Origin: Stutzerimonas stutzeri | GTDB lineage: Bacteria > Pseudomonadota > Gammaproteobacteria > Pseudomonadales > Pseudomonadaceae | Assembly (NCBI RefSeq): GCF_002909485.1 | Contig: NZ_PPXG01000002.1 | Location: 310,001 to 374,000 of the forward strand | Direction: 5' to 3' | Length of the DNA stretch: 64,000 bases | Shown: in pieces, positions 51,467-60,900 of the stretch | Layout of the letters: every line of letters starts with the position of its first letter | How positions within the stretch are numbered: position 1 is the first letter of the stretch | Made by a program: the position numbers and the translations under genes | The notes under the pieces: model-generated | Database searches by the model: none | The model's input: only the letters and a program-made list of their open reading frames with translations | What the model was told of the DNA's origin: nothing

Positions 51467-51512
51467 CATGACATGCGCAGCCTGCCCGCCCGGGTCAGGT
51501 GTACATGTCATG
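51467..51512 (-). promoter_or_regulatory. Hairpin downstream of the Mn riboswitch (candidate expression platform)
   Basis: CATGACATG (51512-51504) can pair with CATGTCATG (51475-51467). Interleaved with it, GGGCGGG (51491-51485) can pair with CCCGCCC (51453-51447), which directly precedes the AAAGGA ribosome site of the transporter gene. The two stems cannot form as simple nested hairpins at once, so they may be alternative states or a pseudoknot. Confidence 0.5.
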
Positions 51513-51645
51513 GGTCTTGTCAAACCTGGCTTGGCGTATCGTTACGCACTGGCCGGTCGCATGCGCCATGGTCTGCGGACCAAGTATGTTGACGCATGCC
51601 GGACGAGCAGGGCGCTCGTCGGAGACTACTCCCCCAAGGACGGCG
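51503..51645 (-). ncRNA. yybP-ykoY manganese riboswitch
   Basis: On the minus strand, the signature TTGGGGGAGTAG (51637-51626) begins the aptamer, and AAGCCAGGTTTGACAAGACC (ending at about 51513) matches the conserved 3' loop region (G-A-C-A-A-G-A-C-C type). Between them are paired arms such as CGACGAGC/GCTCGTC and a GCATGCG arm. Length about 130 nt fits the family. It lies 70 bp upstream of the GDT1-type exporter, the classic gene under this riboswitch. Boundaries are approximate. Confidence 0.85.
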
Positions 51646-51693
51646 GCGAGTTTGCCGCAACCGCCTGTCCGGCGCAACTGCCAGAAGCCGGCC

Positions 51694-52692
51694 TCAGGCG
51701 CGTGCGGCGCGGTAAATGCGGAAGCCGTCGCGCTCAGCGACAGTCTGGCAGGCGCCGAGATGCTGCTCGATCAGCGGCGGGTACCTGAGAAACGCGTTGG
51801 CTACCAGGCGCAGCTCGCCGCGGTTTAGCAGATGCTCGGCGGCGCGCTCGATCAGTGTCTCGCTGGCCTGGTAGCTGGTGTGTACGCCTTGGTGGAAGGG
51901 TGGATTGCTGACGATTGCTGCCAGTTGCCGCGGTGCAGCGTCGATGCCATCGCCCGCGATCACTTCAGCTTCCAGCCCGTTGGCGGCCAGCGTCCTGCGG
52001 CTGCTCTCGACGGCGAAGGCGTCTACGTCCAGCAGCACCAGATCGCTCTGCGGATAGCGGCGTTTGAGGGTGGCGCCGAGAATGCCCGCACCACATCCGA
52101 AATCGAGCACTCGCCCATGGGGCAGATTGTCGAGGTGTTCGAGGAGGAGCGCGCTGCCCAGATCGAGCCGGCCATGGCTGAATACGCCGGGCAGGCTGAC
52201 CACCTGTAGCGGGCCGTCCGCCAGCTCCAGGGTGAAATGGCGAGCCAGTGCATCAAGTTCCGGCGCGCTCGGTGCCTGCTCGATGTCAACCCGCCAGAGC
52301 TGGCAATGACGGGCGCTATCGAGTTTGCGGGCACGGCCGAGACTGGCCAGCTGTTTCGCGGCACGCTCGACGCCAGCACGTTTCTCGCCGATCAGATAAA
52401 GCGGGCGGCCGCTTAGATGTGCCGCTAAAGCGTGAAGCAGATAGTCGGTCAGCTCACGGGATTTCGGCAGGAACAGCACCGCGGCTTCGAAGTCGCCCTG
52501 CGGTGGAGCCACGCCGAAGCTGCAGCGCCCGGCAAAGCGCTTGTCCATCACGTGCTGCTCGCCGGCATGCCAGCTCCAACCGACAGCGCCTGGGAGCTGG
52601 CCCAGCAGATCGTCGGCGGGCAGCCCGGCCAGTAACAGCCGGCCTTGAAACAGCTCGGCCTGCCGCAACAGCACTTCGCTTCGAGGATCCAT
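51694..52692 (-). CDS. rsmC: 16S rRNA (guanine1207-N2)-methyltransferase RsmC
   Basis: SAM-dependent methyltransferase of 332 residues for G1207 in 16S rRNA. The C-terminal catalytic domain has the SAM loop [20 protein letters not shown] and the target-base motif [20 protein letters not shown]; the N-terminal half is the degenerate non-catalytic methyltransferase domain of the family. ATG 52692, normal length. Its 3' end meets the riboswitch region of the GDT1 gene, which reads in the same direction. Confidence 0.92.
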   Translation of the reverse strand: MDPRSEVLLRQAELFQGRLLLAGLPADDLLGQLPGAVGWSWHAGEQHVMDKRFAGRCSFGVAPPQGDFEAAVLFLPKSRELTDYLLHALAAHLSGRPLYLIGEKRAGVERAAKQLASLGRARKLDSARHCQLWRVDIEQAPSAPELDALARHFTLELADGPLQVVSLPGVFSHGRLDLGSALLLEHLDNLPHGRVLDFGCGAGILGATLKRRYPQSDLVLLDVDAFAVESSRRTLAANGLEAEVIAGDGIDAAPRQLAAIVSNPPFHQGVHTSYQASETLIERAAEHLLNRGELRLVANAFLRYPPLIEQHLGACQTVAERDGFRIYRAARA

Positions 52693-52777
52693 CGACGTCT
52701 CCCTGAAAAAGTCCGGGAGCTTATGGGCTATGGACCTTTACTCGCAAGCTGGGCAGCGATACTACTTGGGGCTGCGC

Positions 52778-53737
52778 TCAGTTCACCTGACGAATCGGCG
52801 CTCCGGCGAAGAAGGCTCTAGCATTCTCGGTCAGTTGACCAACGATGCGCTGACGTGCCTCCTGACTACCCCAGGCGCTATGCGGGGTGATGATCAGTCG
52901 TGGCAGGCCCGGGTCCAGCAGTGGGTTGTCATCGCTAGGCGGCTCGCTGGTCAGGACATCGGTGGCAGCGCCGCCCAGATGGCCTCGACGCAATGCGTCA
53001 GCCAGCGCCTGCTCGTCGACCAAGCCACCGCGGGCGGCGTTGATAAGAAATGCGGTCGGCTTCATCAATTGCAGTTCGCGTGCACCGATCAGATTGCGCG
53101 TCTGCTCCGTCAGCGGGCAATGCAGCGTCAGTGCGTCCACCTGTGGCAGCAGATCGTCCAGATCCAGGCGCTCCGAGCGCTTCGGTCGCCCCGGCAGATT
53201 GCCGACCAGCACGCGCATACCGAACGCTTCGGCTAGCCGTGACACCGCACTGCCGAGTTCGCCGTGGCCGAGCAGGCCGAGCGTCTTGCCCTCCAGTTCG
53301 ACGATAGGGAAGTCCAGCAGGCAGAACTGGCCGCTTTCCTGCCAGCGACCGCGGGCGACTGCTGCCTGGTAGTCCGGCAGGCGAGTCGCAAGCGCCAGCA
53401 GCAGCATCAGAGTGTGCTGGGCGACGGTGGGCGTGCCATAGGCCTGGCAGTTGCAGACAACGATGCCGCGCTCGCGGGCAGCCTGCAGGTCGATGTTGTT
53501 GACGCCAGTGGCAGAGACCAGAATCAGTTTGAGATCGGGGCAGGCGGCCAGGATGTCTGCATTCAGCGCGACCTTGTTGACGATGGCCACCTGCGCGCCT
53601 CGCAGGCGCTCAACGATTTGATCCGCGGTGCTTTGCTCGTGACAGACGAGTTCACTGAATGCGCTCTGTAGTGGGGTCAGATCGAGGTCGCCTTGTTCGA
53701 GCGGAGAAAGATCGAGGAAAACGGCGCGACTGGACAT
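52778..53737 (-). CDS. D-2-hydroxyacid dehydrogenase (glycerate/hydroxypyruvate type)
   Basis: NAD(P)-dependent enzyme of 319 residues. ATG 53737 chosen (a TTG one codon upstream is possible). LVSATGVNNIDLQAARERGI is the substrate-domain motif, LGLLGHGELGSAVSRLAEAF the cofactor loop, FLINAARGGLVDEQALADAL the Arg motif and LIITPHSAWGSQEARQRIV the catalytic His motif. It resembles glycerate dehydrogenases, but specificity cannot be read from sequence. It is divergent from the LysE gene. Confidence 0.9.
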   Translation of the reverse strand: MSSRAVFLDLSPLEQGDLDLTPLQSAFSELVCHEQSTADQIVERLRGAQVAIVNKVALNADILAACPDLKLILVSATGVNNIDLQAARERGIVVCNCQAYGTPTVAQHTLMLLLALATRLPDYQAAVARGRWQESGQFCLLDFPIVELEGKTLGLLGHGELGSAVSRLAEAFGMRVLVGNLPGRPKRSERLDLDDLLPQVDALTLHCPLTEQTRNLIGARELQLMKPTAFLINAARGGLVDEQALADALRRGHLGGAATDVLTSEPPSDDNPLLDPGLPRLIITPHSAWGSQEARQRIVGQLTENARAFFAGAPIRQVN

Positions 53738-53805
53738 CAACTGTACCTTTCGAAGAAGCCGGGGCTAATCGACAATGAAACCCGACATTGCGTGGAGAAT
53801 GAATT

Positions 53806-54435
53806 GTGTACTGGATGGAATTTATGACCGTGGCACTGGTGCATCTACTCGCAGTGGCCAGCCCCGGACCGGATTTCGCGGTAGTGGTCCGCGAAAGCGT
53901 GACTCAGGGTCGCCGCACTGGGAGTTGGACCGCCTTGGGCGTCGGCTGCGGGATATTTGTCCACGTTGCCTATTCGCTGCTGGGCATTGGCCTGATCGTC
54001 TCGCAGTCGATTGTGCTGTTCAACCTCTTCAAGTGGCTCGCAGCCGGCTATTTGCTCTATCTCGGCTGGCGTGCGCTGCGTGCACGTCCAATGAGCCTGG
54101 ATGTCGCGGATGATCCCAGCATGCGGGTGGGTCGCTCTGCGTGGCAGGCATTCGCCGTCGGCTTCGTCACCAACGGTCTGAATCCGAAGGCCACACTGTT
54201 CTTCCTGTCCTTATTCACGGTAGTGATCAGCCCCGATACGCCGCTGTTGGTGCAGGCCGGCTATGGCCTTTATCTCGCTGGCGCCACGGCGCTGTGGTTT
54301 CTGCTGGTGGCCTGGTTGTTCAGTCGAGGCCGCGTGCGTGCTGGCTTTGCACGGATGGGTCATTGGTTCGATCGACTGACCGGCGCCGTACTGATTGGCC
54401 TCGGGGTACGCCTTGCAGTGAGTGAGATCGGTTAA
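53806..54435 (+). CDS. LysE family amino-acid exporter (RhtB type)
   Basis: Inner-membrane exporter of 209 residues with six helices. The N-terminal AVASPGPDFAVVVRESVTQG is the RhtB/LysE signature and GFVTNGLNPKATLFFLSLFT the second hallmark. Start GTG 53806 with GGAGAAT upstream. Substrates in the family are amino acids such as threonine, homoserine or lysine; which one here is unknown. The next gene is a separate acyl-CoA ligase 98 bp downstream. Confidence 0.9.
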   Translation: MYWMEFMTVALVHLLAVASPGPDFAVVVRESVTQGRRTGSWTALGVGCGIFVHVAYSLLGIGLIVSQSIVLFNLFKWLAAGYLLYLGWRALRARPMSLDVADDPSMRVGRSAWQAFAVGFVTNGLNPKATLFFLSLFTVVISPDTPLLVQAGYGLYLAGATALWFLLVAWLFSRGRVRAGFARMGHWFDRLTGAVLIGLGVRLAVSEIG

Positions 54436-54542
54436 CACCCTGAAACGAGGGGGCGGGGAAAATAATCCTTTGGACTGATTTTGCATGGAGTCGGACGCTC
54501 TAGAGTGCAGCTTACAACTCCAACAAGAACAGGATGCCCCTC

Positions 54543-56228
54543 ATGCTGCAGACCCGTGTGATCAAGCCCGCGGCGAACGCCTATCAGTACCCCCTGTTGA
54601 TCAAGCGCCTACTGTTGTCCGGCGTGCGCTACGAGCGCAATCGCGAGATCGTCTACCGTGACCAGCTGCGTTACGACTACCGTACCCTGAATCAACGTGT
54701 TGCCCGGTTGGCCAACGTGCTGACCGAAGCTGGTGTCAAAGCGGGCGACACCGTGGCGGTGATGGATTGGGACAGCCATCGTTATCTGGAATGCATGTTC
54801 GCCATACCGATGATTGGCGCAGTGGTACACACCATCAACGTGCGGCTCTCGCCGGACCAGATTCTCTACACCATGAACCATGCCGATGACCGCTTCGTGC
54901 TGGTCAACAGCGAATTCGTGCCGCTATACCAGGCGATCGTCGGTCAGCTGACCACGGTACAGAAGACGCTGTTGCTCACCGATGGCAGCGAGCACGACGT
55001 TGGCCTGCCCGACTGCATCGGCGAATACGAAAGCCTGCTGGCCGCTGCTGCACCGAGCTACGACTTTCCCGATTTCGACGAGGATTCGGTCGCCACGACC
55101 TTCTACACCACCGGTACCACTGGCAACCCCAAGGGAGTTTACTTCACGCATCGCCAGCTGGTGCTGCACACCCTCGCAGCAGCTGTGACCGTCGGCTGCC
55201 GCGAGAATCCGCAGCTGATGGGCTCGGGTGACGTCTATATGCCGATCACGCCAATGTTCCATGTGCACGCTTGGGGCCTGCCCTATGTCGCTACCATGCT
55301 GGGCCTCAAGCAGGTTTATCCAGGCCGTTACGATCCCGAGTATCTGATCGAGCTGTGGCGTCGCGAGCAGGTGACTTTCTCCCATTGCGTACCGACTATC
55401 GTGCAGATGCTGCTCAACGCCAAGGCGGCCCAGGGCACCGATTTCAAAGGCTGGAAGATCACCATCGGCGGTAGCGCACTGACCCGTGGCCTGTACGACC
55501 AGGCCAAGGCCTGCGGCATGAGCCTGATCGCTGCCTACGGCATGTCCGAGACCTGCCCGCTGATCTCCGGTGCGCACATCAACGACGAGCTGCTCGAGGC
55601 CGACGAAGATACCCGCAGTACCTTCCACCTCAAGGCCGGCGTCCCGGTGGTGCTGGTGGATGCGGCGATCCAGGCCGCCGATGGCAGCTTTCTGCCGGCA
55701 GACGGAACGTCACAGGGCGAGCTGGTGCTTCGCGCGCCCTGGCTGACCCAGGGCTATTACAACGAGCCGGAAAAAAGCGAGGAGCTGTGGGCCGACGGTT
55801 GGCTGCATACCGGTGATGTTGCGGTGATCGACGAGATGGCCAATATCGAGATTCGCGACCGCATCAAGGACGTGATCAAAACGGGCGGTGAATGGCTGTC
55901 ATCCCTCACCCTAGAAGGGCTGATCAGTCGTCACGAGGCGGTGCGCGACGTCGCCGTGGTCGGTGTGCCGGACGAGCGCTGGGGCGAGCGCCCCTTTGCT
56001 CTGGTGGTTCTGGCAGAAGGCCGTGCTTTGAGCGCTGATGAGCTACATGCCTTCCTCGAGCCGGCGGTAGCCGAAGGGCATATCAACAAATGGGCGATCC
56101 CCAAGCAGATCGCCGTGGTATCCGAAATACCCAAGACGAGTGTCGGGAAGCTGGACAAGAAGCGCATCCGTAGCGAAATAGCACGCTGGCAGGACGAAGC
56201 TGCTTCACCGCAGACCTTGACCAGCTGA
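54543..56228 (+). CDS. Medium/long-chain fatty-acid--CoA ligase (AlkK-like)
   Basis: AMP-forming acyl-CoA synthetase of 561 residues from ATG 54543 (AGGA 8 bp upstream; ATG 54534 is an alternative). YTTGTTGNPKGVYFTHRQLV is the ATP-binding motif; MPITPMFHVHAWGLPYVATM, AYGMSETCPLISG and the hinge region GWLHTGDVAVID, IRDRIKDVIKTGGEWLSSL follow. The C-terminal PKTSVGKLDKKRIR has the catalytic Lys. The length and style resemble AlkK of Pseudomonas. It activates fatty acids for beta-oxidation or PHA synthesis, chain length unknown. Confidence 0.92.
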   Translation: MLQTRVIKPAANAYQYPLLIKRLLLSGVRYERNREIVYRDQLRYDYRTLNQRVARLANVLTEAGVKAGDTVAVMDWDSHRYLECMFAIPMIGAVVHTINVRLSPDQILYTMNHADDRFVLVNSEFVPLYQAIVGQLTTVQKTLLLTDGSEHDVGLPDCIGEYESLLAAAAPSYDFPDFDEDSVATTFYTTGTTGNPKGVYFTHRQLVLHTLAAAVTVGCRENPQLMGSGDVYMPITPMFHVHAWGLPYVATMLGLKQVYPGRYDPEYLIELWRREQVTFSHCVPTIVQMLLNAKAAQGTDFKGWKITIGGSALTRGLYDQAKACGMSLIAAYGMSETCPLISGAHINDELLEADEDTRSTFHLKAGVPVVLVDAAIQAADGSFLPADGTSQGELVLRAPWLTQGYYNEPEKSEELWADGWLHTGDVAVIDEMANIEIRDRIKDVIKTGGEWLSSLTLEGLISRHEAVRDVAVVGVPDERWGERPFALVVLAEGRALSADELHAFLEPAVAEGHINKWAIPKQIAVVSEIPKTSVGKLDKKRIRSEIARWQDEAASPQTLTS

Positions 56229-56397
56229 GGTGCTGCTGCCTGTGACCCAGGTGTCCAGCAGGGCTGCACGAGGCTCTGCCGGATGCCCAAAGGTGTGCGG
56301 CTTTCCATTTCGGATCAGCCATCGGTAGTTGGCCAATGGCACAATCGGCACCGGCTGCGCGCCGGCGTAGCAAGAAATTGCCGAAATAGAGGACCTC

Positions 56398-57042
56398 ATG
56401 GCCGTCACTCAACCGATGCTGATCCGCGAAACCTTCCCCGTCGGGCCTTTGCAGTGCAACTGCACGATCATCGGTGACCCGGTAAGCAAGACGGCCATCG
56501 TGGTCGATCCAGGTGGCGACCCGGAGCTGATCATGGCGCGACTGGAGGCTCATGGCCTGAAAGTGGTGAGCATCATCCATACCCATGCGCATCTGGATCA
56601 CTTTCTGGCTTCGGGACAGATGAAGGAAAAGACCGGCGCCACGCTGCATCTGCACAAGGCTGATCAGTTTCTCTGGGACAACCTGGAAATGCAGTGCCGC
56701 ATGTTCGGTGTGCCGTATACGCCGGTGCCAGGGCCTGATAAGTGGCTGGCCGATGACGAGGAGCTGGCCTGCGGTTGCGGTGTGGCGTTGCACACTCCGG
56801 GGCATACGCCAGGCTCGATGAGTTTCTGGTTCGCTGACGCCAAGCTGTTGATCGCCGGCGATACACTGTTCCGTCGCGGTATCGGGCGTACCGACCTTTG
56901 GGGTGGGGACTACTCGAGCATCGAGCGCTCCATCAAGCAGCGACTCTACTCGCTCGACGAAGAGGCCACCGTGGTGACTGGCCATGGTCCGGACACTCGT
57001 CTGGGAGACGAGATGCGCGAGAATCCTTTCGTTCGCGCCTGA
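56398..57042 (+). CDS. Metallo-beta-lactamase-fold hydrolase, glyoxalase II-like
   Basis: Binuclear-metal hydrolase of 214 residues. THAHLDHFLASGQMKEKTGA is the HxHxDH motif. GVALHTPGHTPGSMSFWFAD gives the third His, LLIAGDTLFRRGIGRTDLWG the bridging Asp, and VVTGHGPDTRLGDEMRENPF the last His. It is shorter than authentic glyoxalase II and of the GloB2/YcbL type, probably a thioester hydrolase. AGAGGACCTC precedes the ATG. Confidence 0.92.
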   Translation: MAVTQPMLIRETFPVGPLQCNCTIIGDPVSKTAIVVDPGGDPELIMARLEAHGLKVVSIIHTHAHLDHFLASGQMKEKTGATLHLHKADQFLWDNLEMQCRMFGVPYTPVPGPDKWLADDEELACGCGVALHTPGHTPGSMSFWFADAKLLIAGDTLFRRGIGRTDLWGGDYSSIERSIKQRLYSLDEEATVVTGHGPDTRLGDEMRENPFVRA

Positions 57043-57180
57043 ATGCCTGGCCGTTGGACAGGTTCTGTTGCACGGTTCCTATCCTTGGTAGTGGTCGGTG
57101 GTAATCTAGCGCCGCATTCAGGGCTGCGCTCGCAAGGGCTGGGGGACTGCCCTGGTAACTGACAAGAGAAGGAAGTAACT

Positions 57181-57834
57181 ATGAAAATGCTGAACATGAC
57201 CGCTCTGGCTGCAGGCGTCGCCCTGTTGGTCGGTTGCACCACCAACCCCTATACCGGCGAGCAGCAGGCTGGAAAAGCGGGTGTTTATGGCGGTATCGGT
57301 GCCGTCAGCGGCGCGGTCATCGGTGCTGCGACTTCCAGCAAGAAAGATCGCACCAAGGGCGCGCTGATCGGCGCTGCGGTTGGCGGCGCGGCAGCCGGCG
57401 GCTACGGTTACTACGTCGACACTCAGGAAGCCAAGCTGCGTCAGACGCTGCAGGGCACCGGTGTTCAGGTTCAGCGTAATGGAGACAATCTGACGCTGAT
57501 CATGCCTGGCAATATCACCTTCGCCAGCAATTCGGCAGATATCTCCAGCAGCTTCTACCCGACGCTGAACTCACTGGTGCAGGTGTTCAAGGAATTCAAC
57601 AAGAATGGTGTGGATATCGTCGGGCATACCGACAGCACTGGCTCGCTGCAGCTGAACCAGGACCTGTCTAACCGTCGTGCGCAGAGCGTTGCCTCCTACC
57701 TGGCTTCCAACGGCGTCGCGCCCGCGCGGATATCCTCCTACGGTGCAGGTCCAAGCCAACCGATTGCCAGCAATGACACCACTGCTGGTCGCGCGCAGAA
57801 CCGCCGCGTCGAGATCAATCTTCGTCCGCTGTAA
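57181..57834 (+). CDS. OmpA-family lipoprotein, YiaD-like
   Basis: Outer-membrane lipoprotein of 217 residues. Lipobox LLVGC at Cys19. A glycine-zipper region (YGGIGAVSGAVIGAATSSKK, then GALIGAAVGGAAAGGYGYYV) is followed by an OmpA peptidoglycan-binding domain: ITFASNSADISSSFYPTLNS, VDIVGHTDSTGSLQLNQDLS and NRRAQSVASYLASNGV, with the NR-x-R-V-E motif near the end. It likely links the outer membrane to peptidoglycan. Confidence 0.94.
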   Translation: MKMLNMTALAAGVALLVGCTTNPYTGEQQAGKAGVYGGIGAVSGAVIGAATSSKKDRTKGALIGAAVGGAAAGGYGYYVDTQEAKLRQTLQGTGVQVQRNGDNLTLIMPGNITFASNSADISSSFYPTLNSLVQVFKEFNKNGVDIVGHTDSTGSLQLNQDLSNRRAQSVASYLASNGVAPARISSYGAGPSQPIASNDTTAGRAQNRRVEINLRPL

Positions 57835-57983
57835 TGTCCTAATAGATTGCGGGGCCGCAATGGCCTCGTAGTTGCCTGTTTTCAGACGCCATTAATCCGT
57901 TTCTTGCTCATGCCATTGAACCTCTGCGGACTATTCGAATCTGACATTCGATAGCAAACCAGTAGTGGCACCGAGGAGGTCGA

Positions 57984-60900
57984 ATGGATGATCGTCCCGC
58001 TCTCCATTCCCGCAGGTCCTGGTTGCCATTACTGGTCGCGCTGGCCCTGATGGCGGGGCTGGGTGGATGGATTGGCTGGCAATGGTATGTTCAGGAACAG
58101 CGCAGCAGGGTCGAGCAAGAGCAGCGCTTCACCTTTGCCGTCGATGATATAGAACACACCCTCCGTGAAAGAATGCGTGCCTATGAAATGGTCCTGCGTG
58201 GGCTTGCCGGCGTTGTTGCGGGCAATGACGACGTAAAAGTGGACGAGTGGGCGCGTGCCGCAGACCAACTTCAGCTGCAGGACTTCTACCCTGGCATTCA
58301 GGGCGTTGCATTGGCGCGGCATGCCACGCCAGCGACCCTGGAGACCATGATCAATCACATCCGCAGCAATGGGCGCGACCGCTTCCGGATGTATCCGCCT
58401 GGGGAGCGGGACGAATATGTCGTGACCGATTACATCCACCCCACCGATTGGCGCAATCGCCGGGTGCTCGGTTTCGACTTGTTCAGCGAAGCGACACGCC
58501 GCGAAGCCATCAACACCGCACGAAATACCGGCAATCCGGTGCTCACCGCGCCGTTGCGCCTCAAGCAGGAAACCGAGCAGAACGTGCAGATGGGCGTGCT
58601 GCTGTTCTTCCCCCTTTACGCGGCCGCTGCGCCGGTGACTACCGAAGAAGAGCGTAAGCGGGCATTCGTCGGCAGCCTGCATGGTGCTTTCCGTCTGACT
58701 GATCTGATGGAAGGCATCCTGGGATCTCGTAGTCGGATGCTGCAGCTGCAGCTGTTCGATGCCGCCTACCCTGAAGCACCGCTGCTCACCGGGCGCGCGC
58801 CGGTAAGTACGGATGCCGCGTTTCAGCGCATACGCAATATCTATATGTATGGACGTAGCTGGCAGCTGCAAGTGGCAAGCACGCCGGAATACGAAGCGGT
58901 GCTGCGCGACAATAATCGGGCGTTCAGCCTGGCCGCGGCGCTAACGGCCGCCGCGCTGTTTTCCTTGCTGGTGGGCGGCTACCTGTATTTGCGCGAACGC
59001 GCGCTGCGTAGCAGCCAAGCGCTAAGCCTGCAGCTGCAGGAGCGTGAAGCGCGATTCCGCCAATTGATAGAGCAGCTCCCAGTGGCCACCTTGCTGTGCA
59101 ACGCCGGCGGGCGTATTGAACTGGCCAACCAGAGTGCCGGGCAGTTACTGGCAAGTTCAACGGAACTGCTGGCCGGGGAGCGCGTGAGTCGCTATGTCCC
59201 AGGTGTGCTAGGCGAGCAGATTTTGCGCCAGCTGCGTGAAACCAGCCAGCTGGAGCTCCAGGCTCAGCGCGAGGATGGCAGGCCCATACCAGTGGCCGTC
59301 AGCCTCACAAGTTTCAGTCATGATGACGAGTTGTACTACGTACTCAACCTGCTCGATCTGCAGGCGCGCAAGCGCGATGAGGAACGCTTTCGCAATGTCG
59401 TCGAGGCCTCCCCCAATGCCTTCGTGCTGGTTGATGCGAAGGGTGAGATCGTCATGGTCAACCGTCAGACCGAGCTTTTGTTCGGCTACAGCCGGCAAGA
59501 TCTGGTTGGACAACCGGTGGAAGTTCTGTTGCCCGAGGCGCTGCGTGAAGCGCACAACGGCCTGCGCCAGGGTTATGCCGAGAATCCTGAGCCACGCCGC
59601 ATGGGCGGCAATCGCGAGTTGTTTGGCCGTCACCGTGACGGCAGTGGTCTGCCGGTGGAGATAGGACTGTCGCCGTTGCGTAGCGGCGATGAGCAGCTGG
59701 TGCAGGCGGTGATCATTGATATCAGCCACCGCAAGGCCGCGGAGAGGCGTCTGCGCGACCAGGCCGACCAACTGGCTGTGGCCAATCGCTACAAGTCTGA
59801 ATTTCTCGCCAATATGTCGCACGAGTTGCGTACGCCGCTCAACAGCATTCTGATCCTCAGCGACCAGTTGCGGCAGAACGGTGCGGGAAACCTCAATGAA
59901 AAGCAGGTCCGCCACGCCGACATCATTCACCGTGCCGGGCACGAGCTGCTCGAGTTGATCAACGATGTCCTGGATCTCGCCAAGATCGAGTCCGGGCGAA
60001 TGCAGTTGAAGTTGGAGCCGCTGAACCTTCGCGAGCTGCTGAATGAGCTGGATATCTCGCTTAGACCGATGGCTGAGCAAAAAGGCTTGGCGTTGAAAAC
60101 GACCGTCGATCCCGAGGTGCCGCTCATGCTAAGTTCTGATCGTGCTCGGCTTCAGCAGATTCTGAACAACCTGTTGACCAATGCGTTGAAGTTCACCGAG
60201 CGCGGCGGTGTCGAGCTGTTGGTGTGTTGCCTGCCAGCCGAAGACCAGGCGGGGCAGCTGCTCCAGTTGCAGGTGCGCGACAGCGGTATCGGTATCGCCC
60301 CGGATCAGCATGAGCGGATATTCCAAGCATTTCAGCAGATTGACGGCTCGATAAGCCGACATTACGGCGGCACCGGGCTTGGTCTGGCGATTACACGCCA
60401 ATTGGTGGATGTCCTCGGTGGCCATCTCACCGTAACGAGCGAGTTGGGCCAGGGTGCGACGTTCACTGTCCAATTACCCGTGGAGTCGATGGTCGGTACT
60501 CCAACTCAATCGCTACTGCCGCCGCAGCCGCAGCGACGCGGGCTGGGGCCAGGCTTGCTGATCATCGAGGATGACGCGGATTTTGCGTCTGTGGTCGCAG
60601 AGGTCGGTCAGAGTCACGGCTTTACCAGTCTGATTTGTAGCACTGGGCAGCAGGGGCTCGAAGCGCTTAATCGCGAGCATTTTGCGGCCGTGATCCTCGA
60701 CATTCTGCTTCCAGATATCAGCGGCTGGCAGGTTCATCGCGAGCTGCGCGCAGATGAGCGCCACCAAGGTATGCCGGTGATGATCATTTCCTGCGTACCT
60801 CAACCCCATGATTGGCATGACGACGGTTCGCGCTATCTGGTCAAGCCAGTAGCGCAGTCCGAGCTGGAGCGAATATTCAGCGAGCTGGCTCGGCATGATC

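Noticed and set aside
51468-51828. Short plus-strand frames across the region upstream of the GDT1 gene
   Set aside because: The interval is explained by the riboswitch and the rsmC end on the minus strand.
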